NCBI GenBank assembly: GCA_013003465.1
Contig: JABDIZ010000273.1
Coordinates: forward strand, 1-9,413
Source of the DNA: Rhodothermaceae bacterium
GTDB taxonomy: Bacteria; Bacteroidota; Rhodothermia; Rhodothermales; Rubricoccaceae
Direction: 5' to 3'
DNA length: 9,413 nt
The notes beneath the pieces were generated by a model. That model was not told where the DNA came from, made no database searches, and saw nothing but the letters and a program-made list of their open reading frames with translations. How positions within the stretch are numbered: the stretch's first letter is position 1; every line of letters begins with the position of its first letter. A program made the position numbers and the translations under genes. This document shows, piece by piece, positions 6,714-9,413 of this stretch.

Positions 6714-7114
6714 GCACGGGGTACTCGGGAACGCCGCTGTGGAAGAAGCTCGGCTACAAACCAGACTTCTGCGCGGTGCTAGTCAATCCCCCTGAAGAGT
6801 ACGCCGCCCTCACCCATCCCCTGCCCGAAGGCGTAGTCTTCGCTGACACGGCAGTAGGCGCGAACCTTGTGCACCTCTTCGCCACCGAGGCAGATGCGCT
6901 CGCCGACGCCCTGCTGCGCTACCGCGATCAGATCGCACGCGACGGTATGGTCTGGGTGTCCTGGCCGAAGCGGGCCTCGAAGGTGCCGACCGATGTCACC
7001 GAAGACACTATTCGCGCCATCGCGCTCCCCCTTGGCCTCGTGGACGTGAAAGTCTGCGCCGTGGATGCCACGTGGTCCGGCCTTAAACTCGTCATCCGCC
7101 GCGAACTCCGCTGA
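6710..7114 (+). CDS. DUF3052 family protein of unknown function
   Basis: A 134-residue protein matching the DUF3052 family, which has no established biochemical role. The N-terminus reads GYSGTPLWKKLGYKPDFCAVL (residues 4-24); the middle has VGANLVHLFATEADAL; the best-conserved part is DGMVWVSWPKRASKVPTD (78-95) followed by LPLGLVDVKVCAVDATWSG and LKLVIRREL at the C-terminus. I see no signal peptide, membrane helix, metal site or catalytic motif; it looks like a small alpha/beta cytoplasmic protein. The start is GTG 6710, inside the thioesterase stop codon region, preceded by GGAGG at 6701-6705, the only Shine-Dalgarno-like sequence before a start in this window. Its TGA shares one base with the nadC ATG. 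This close packing makes co-translation with the thioesterase and NadC very likely, but does not by itself reveal a function. Confidence 0.87.
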   Translation: MSTGYSGTPLWKKLGYKPDFCAVLVNPPEEYAALTHPLPEGVVFADTAVGANLVHLFATEADALADALLRYRDQIARDGMVWVSWPKRASKVPTDVTEDTIRAIALPLGLVDVKVCAVDATWSGLKLVIRRELR

Positions 7115-8001
7115 TGCTCCCGCTTCCCGATTCGATCCCTGCTGCCGACCTCGACGTGCTGCTCGCGCGTGCGCTCACCGAAGACATAGGCCCTGGCGAT
7201 GTGACCACGCTCGCCACGATTCCCGCCGACTGCCGTGCCACAGCGCACTTTCTGGCGAAGGAGGACGGCGTGCTGGCGGGGCTGGCGGTTGCCGAGCGGG
7301 CCTTTTCTGCCGTCGATCCGTCCCTCGCGGTGACGTGGGCGGCCGCCGACGGCGACCTAGTGACGCACGGGACGGTCTTTGGCGCGGTCGAGGGGGCGGC
7401 GCGGTCCATCCTGATGATCGAGCGGCTGGCGCTCAACCTGATGCAGCGCATGAGTGGGATCGCTACGGCGGCGCACCGCATGGCCGAAGCCGCGCGGCCC
7501 GCCACGATCCTCGACACGCGCAAGACGGTCCCCGGCTTGCGGCTCCTCGACAAGTGGGCCGTGCGCCTCGGCGGGGCCCAGAACCATCGCACCGGCCTCT
7601 ATGACATGGTGCTCATCAAGGACAACCACATCGCGGCCGCGGGCGGAATCGAGGCCGCCATCCAGGCCACACACGCGTATCTCGACGCGCAGGCACGAAC
7701 GCTTCCCATCGAGATCGAGACGCGTACGCTAGATGAAGTGGAGGACGTGCTGCGCGTGGGCCGCGTGGATCGCGTGCTGCTCGACAACATGGCCCGCCCC
7801 ACCGATGCGGGCCTCGACACGACGATGCTGGCGGAAGCCATCCGTCGCATCGATGGGCGCTTCGCAACGGAAGCCTCGGGCAACGTGACGCTGGATACGG
7901 TCACGGCCATCGCGGCCACGGGTGTGGACTTCATCTCCAGCGGCGCCCTGACGCACTCGGTGTGCGCCCTCGATCTCTCGCTCAAGATCGCGCTCGCCTG
8001 A
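7114..8001 (+). CDS. nadC: Nicotinate-nucleotide pyrophosphorylase (carboxylating), quinolinate phosphoribosyltransferase
   Basis: NadC converts quinolinate and PRPP to nicotinate mononucleotide, CO2 and pyrophosphate, the last step specific to de novo NAD synthesis. The 295-residue length fits. LTEDIGPGDVTT (21-32) opens the N-terminal domain. The barrel carries the substrate-binding set: LDTRKTVPGLR (133-143, with R136 and K137), GGAQNHRTGLYD (163-174 region, with N157-H158-R159), LIKDNHI (167-173, with K169), E200 and E202 in IEIET, D224 in LLDNM, EASGN (253-257) and the phosphate-binding ISSGALTHS (274-282). All of the family's active-site positions I can recognise are kept, so it should be active. 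The ATG shares its first base with the stop of the DUF3052 gene. Neither nadA nor nadB is within the window, so the pathway is dispersed. An 80-bp gap separates it from the next gene. Confidence 0.97.
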   Translation: MLPLPDSIPAADLDVLLARALTEDIGPGDVTTLATIPADCRATAHFLAKEDGVLAGLAVAERAFSAVDPSLAVTWAAADGDLVTHGTVFGAVEGAARSILMIERLALNLMQRMSGIATAAHRMAEAARPATILDTRKTVPGLRLLDKWAVRLGGAQNHRTGLYDMVLIKDNHIAAAGGIEAAIQATHAYLDAQARTLPIEIETRTLDEVEDVLRVGRVDRVLLDNMARPTDAGLDTTMLAEAIRRIDGRFATEASGNVTLDTVTAIAATGVDFISSGALTHSVCALDLSLKIALA

Positions 8002-8024
8002 ACAGGGCATTTCGCCGGTACCCC

Positions 8025-8055
8025 TTGAACGTCTGGGGCCTATCGGCTGTATCGT
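8025..8055 (+). promoter_or_regulatory. Candidate promoter for the T9SS-secreted protein gene
   Basis: TTGAAC (8025-8030) and TATCGT (8050-8055) are separated by 19 bp in the 80-bp gap after nadC. This fits a long-spaced sigma70-like arrangement, or a weak Bacteroidota -33/-7 pair (CTTG and TATCGTAG with 22 bp between). The leader to the ATG at 8082 would be about 20 bases. The assignment is by motif resemblance alone. Confidence 0.3.
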
Positions 8056-8081
8056 AGCCCTGCCAACCGATTGACTTTCGT

Positions 8082-9380
8082 ATGCGCTTCACGGTCATCG
8101 TCACTCTCACGCTGCTGTTCAGCCTCTCCGCTGTTCCGCTTGCGGCGCAACCCAGCGAGGGTCTCACGCTGGTGGGGGCCTTGAACCCACACAATGCGAA
8201 TTACGCCGACCTCTGGGGCTACACGGCTCCAGACGACACGGAATATGCTCTGCTCTGCGTGTCGGGTCAGGGCCTCAGCATCATCGATATTTCAGGCGCT
8301 ACCCCGGTGGAAGTGGGTTTTGTAGACGGCCTCGGCGATTCCTTCGATGTCAAGGTATACGGCCACCACGCCTACCTCTCGCACAACGTCGGGCCGATTC
8401 AAATCATCGATCTGACCGATCCGAGCAACCCCGTGCAGGTCGCCACACACGACGCCCTCGGCCCCCATAACATTGCCATCGCAGGCGATTACCTCTACAC
8501 CGTTGGCGGCGACGGTGCGGGTGGGCTGCGCATCTACGCCCTCAACCCCGACCCGATGGACCCCCAACTGGTCGGTACCTACGAGCCGTACTACTATCAT
8601 GATGTCCTGGTGCGCGGTGACACGCTGTACGCGGCCGCTATCCTCGGCCAAGGGATTGATATCATTGATCTGGCGGATCGGTCCAATCCAAGCCTGATTG
8701 CCAACTTCAACTACCCCGGGAGCGGCGCGCACAACATCTGCTCGACGGAGGACGGGAGCCACGTTTTTATCGGAGACGAGATCGGCTCTTCAGGCAACTG
8801 GACGCGCGCTTTCGATGTCCGGGACCCAGAGAACGCCACGCTCGTCGCCGAGTTGATCGTGAACCCGAACGCGGTCGTGCACAACTGCTACGGCAAAGAC
8901 GATGTGATCTACATCGGCCACTACGACGAGGGGGTCCGCGTGTGGGACGCGCACGATCCCGAGAATCCGGTCGAGATTGCGTACCACGAGTCAGGCGGAG
9001 CGTGGACCGTCTACCCGTACTTCGCGTCGGGCAAATTCATTGCCTCAGATATCAGCGACGGCCTGTATGTGTTCGAATTGGATGCCATTGTGGCGAACGA
9101 ACCGACGGCACCTGGCGCGGCGTTCACGCTTGAAGCCGCCTACCCCAACCCGTTCCGCACACAGACCACACTACGCTTCACACTGGACACCCCCTCGGAT
9201 GCACGCCTGACGCTTTATGATGCCCTCGGCCGGGCCGTGGCCGTCCTCGCCGCTGGTGCGCACGAACCTGGTACCCACACGGCCACCTTCGACGGAAGCC
9301 ACCTGCCGAGCGGTGTCTACCTCGCCCGGCTGACGGCGGAGGGGCGCACGGCCACACAGCGTCTCACGCTCCTCCGCTAA
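8082..9380 (+). CDS. Secreted choice-of-anchor B / LVIVD-repeat beta-propeller protein with T9SS sorting domain
   Basis: A 432-residue exported surface or extracellular protein. Residues 1-22 are a signal peptide (MRFT, hydrophobic core, then PLAA before Q23). Residues 28-335 are LVIVD-type propeller repeats, each with a GxxxIIDISGATPVEVG-like blade end: GLSIIDIS (64-71), PIQIIDLTDPSNP (105-117), GIDIIDLADRSNP (191-203), TRAFDVRDPENA (241-252), GVRVWDAHDPENP (284-296). Four blades open with a His-Asn/Asp pair (H129-N130, H173-D174, H217-N218, H267-N268), as in the choice-of-anchor B family, together with an early LWGYT (44-48). A short linker leads to a type A T9SS sorting domain (about 347-432): AAYPNPFRTQTTLRF, DALGRAVAVL, LPSGVYLARL and a final RLTLLR. 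The tail would be recognised at the outer membrane by the type IX machinery and removed. No catalytic site is assigned; the function is unknown. The gene is probably a single-gene unit. Confidence 0.92.
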   Translation: MRFTVIVTLTLLFSLSAVPLAAQPSEGLTLVGALNPHNANYADLWGYTAPDDTEYALLCVSGQGLSIIDISGATPVEVGFVDGLGDSFDVKVYGHHAYLSHNVGPIQIIDLTDPSNPVQVATHDALGPHNIAIAGDYLYTVGGDGAGGLRIYALNPDPMDPQLVGTYEPYYYHDVLVRGDTLYAAAILGQGIDIIDLADRSNPSLIANFNYPGSGAHNICSTEDGSHVFIGDEIGSSGNWTRAFDVRDPENATLVAELIVNPNAVVHNCYGKDDVIYIGHYDEGVRVWDAHDPENPVEIAYHESGGAWTVYPYFASGKFIASDISDGLYVFELDAIVANEPTAPGAAFTLEAAYPNPFRTQTTLRFTLDTPSDARLTLYDALGRAVAVLAAGAHEPGTHTATFDGSHLPSGVYLARLTAEGRTATQRLTLLR

Positions 9381-9413
9381 ACTTTCGCGCGATCACCAAC
9401 AGAAAAGCGGCCC
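9381..9413. other. Trailing 33 bases, nothing recognised
   Basis: Short non-coding tail after the T9SS protein gene. It contains CTTTCGCGCGA and then an A-rich patch. There is no hairpin with a T-tract and no start codon followed by a usable frame in the remaining bases. Confidence 0.5.

Noticed and set aside
8002..8081. Riboswitch, for example NAD- or nicotinate-responsive, in the gap after nadC
   Set aside because: The gap is only 80 bp, follows rather than precedes nadC, and shows just a short CCCC/GGGG pairing with no conserved riboswitch core that I can recognise.
1..9413. Mobile element, prophage, CRISPR, toxin-antitoxin or defence system
   Set aside because: No transposase, integrase, nuclease, direct repeats with spacers or small toxin-like gene pair is present; all of the substantial coding space is explained by seven genes of recognisable families.

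Overview
The window is a GC-rich stretch of bacterial chromosome with seven protein genes and very little spacer. The best clue to the organism is the last gene. It encodes a secreted protein ending in a type IX secretion (T9SS) C-terminal sorting domain, which is confined to the Bacteroidota/Rhodothermota/Ignavibacteria side of the tree. The high GC, T9SS signal, near-absence of Shine-Dalgarno sequences and TAnnTTTG-like promoter elements together suggest a Rhodothermota (Rhodothermales-like, Salinibacter/Rubricoccus type) organism. This placement is an inference; there is no rRNA or tRNA in the window.

Layout, left to right. (1) Positions 1-1035, minus strand: the N-terminal three quarters of a MATE-family efflux transporter, cut by the window edge. 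(2) A 128-bp divergent spacer with two short perfect palindromes, one overlapping the next start codon. (3) 1164-2930, plus: an orphan membrane-bound PAS sensor histidine kinase with no receiver domain or adjacent response regulator. (4) 3024-5177, plus: a large fusion protein with an N-terminal GT2 glycosyltransferase and a C-terminal four-helix polyprenyl-phosphate sugar phosphotransferase (WbaP/WcaJ-like) region whose catalytic segment appears to be deleted. (5) 5219-6211, plus: accA, the alpha subunit of acetyl-CoA carboxyltransferase. (6) 6291-8001, plus: a tightly coupled trio of hotdog acyl-CoA thioesterase, DUF3052 protein and nadC, joined by 4-bp and 1-bp overlaps. (7) 8082-9380, plus: a secreted choice-of-anchor B / LVIVD-repeat beta-propeller protein with a T9SS tail. 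The last 33 bases hold nothing recognisable.

Most of the genes are housekeeping or envelope functions: fatty-acid initiation (AccA), acyl-CoA hydrolysis (thioesterase), NAD synthesis (NadC), surface polysaccharide (GT2 fusion), drug export (MATE) and outer-surface protein display (T9SS substrate). No mobile element, CRISPR array, phage gene or defence system is visible. The most unusual object is the GT2-phosphotransferase fusion with the missing catalytic core. Second is a recurring TA(T/C)CTT-like element just upstream of nearly every transcription unit, in places so close that it predicts very short-leader or leaderless mRNAs.
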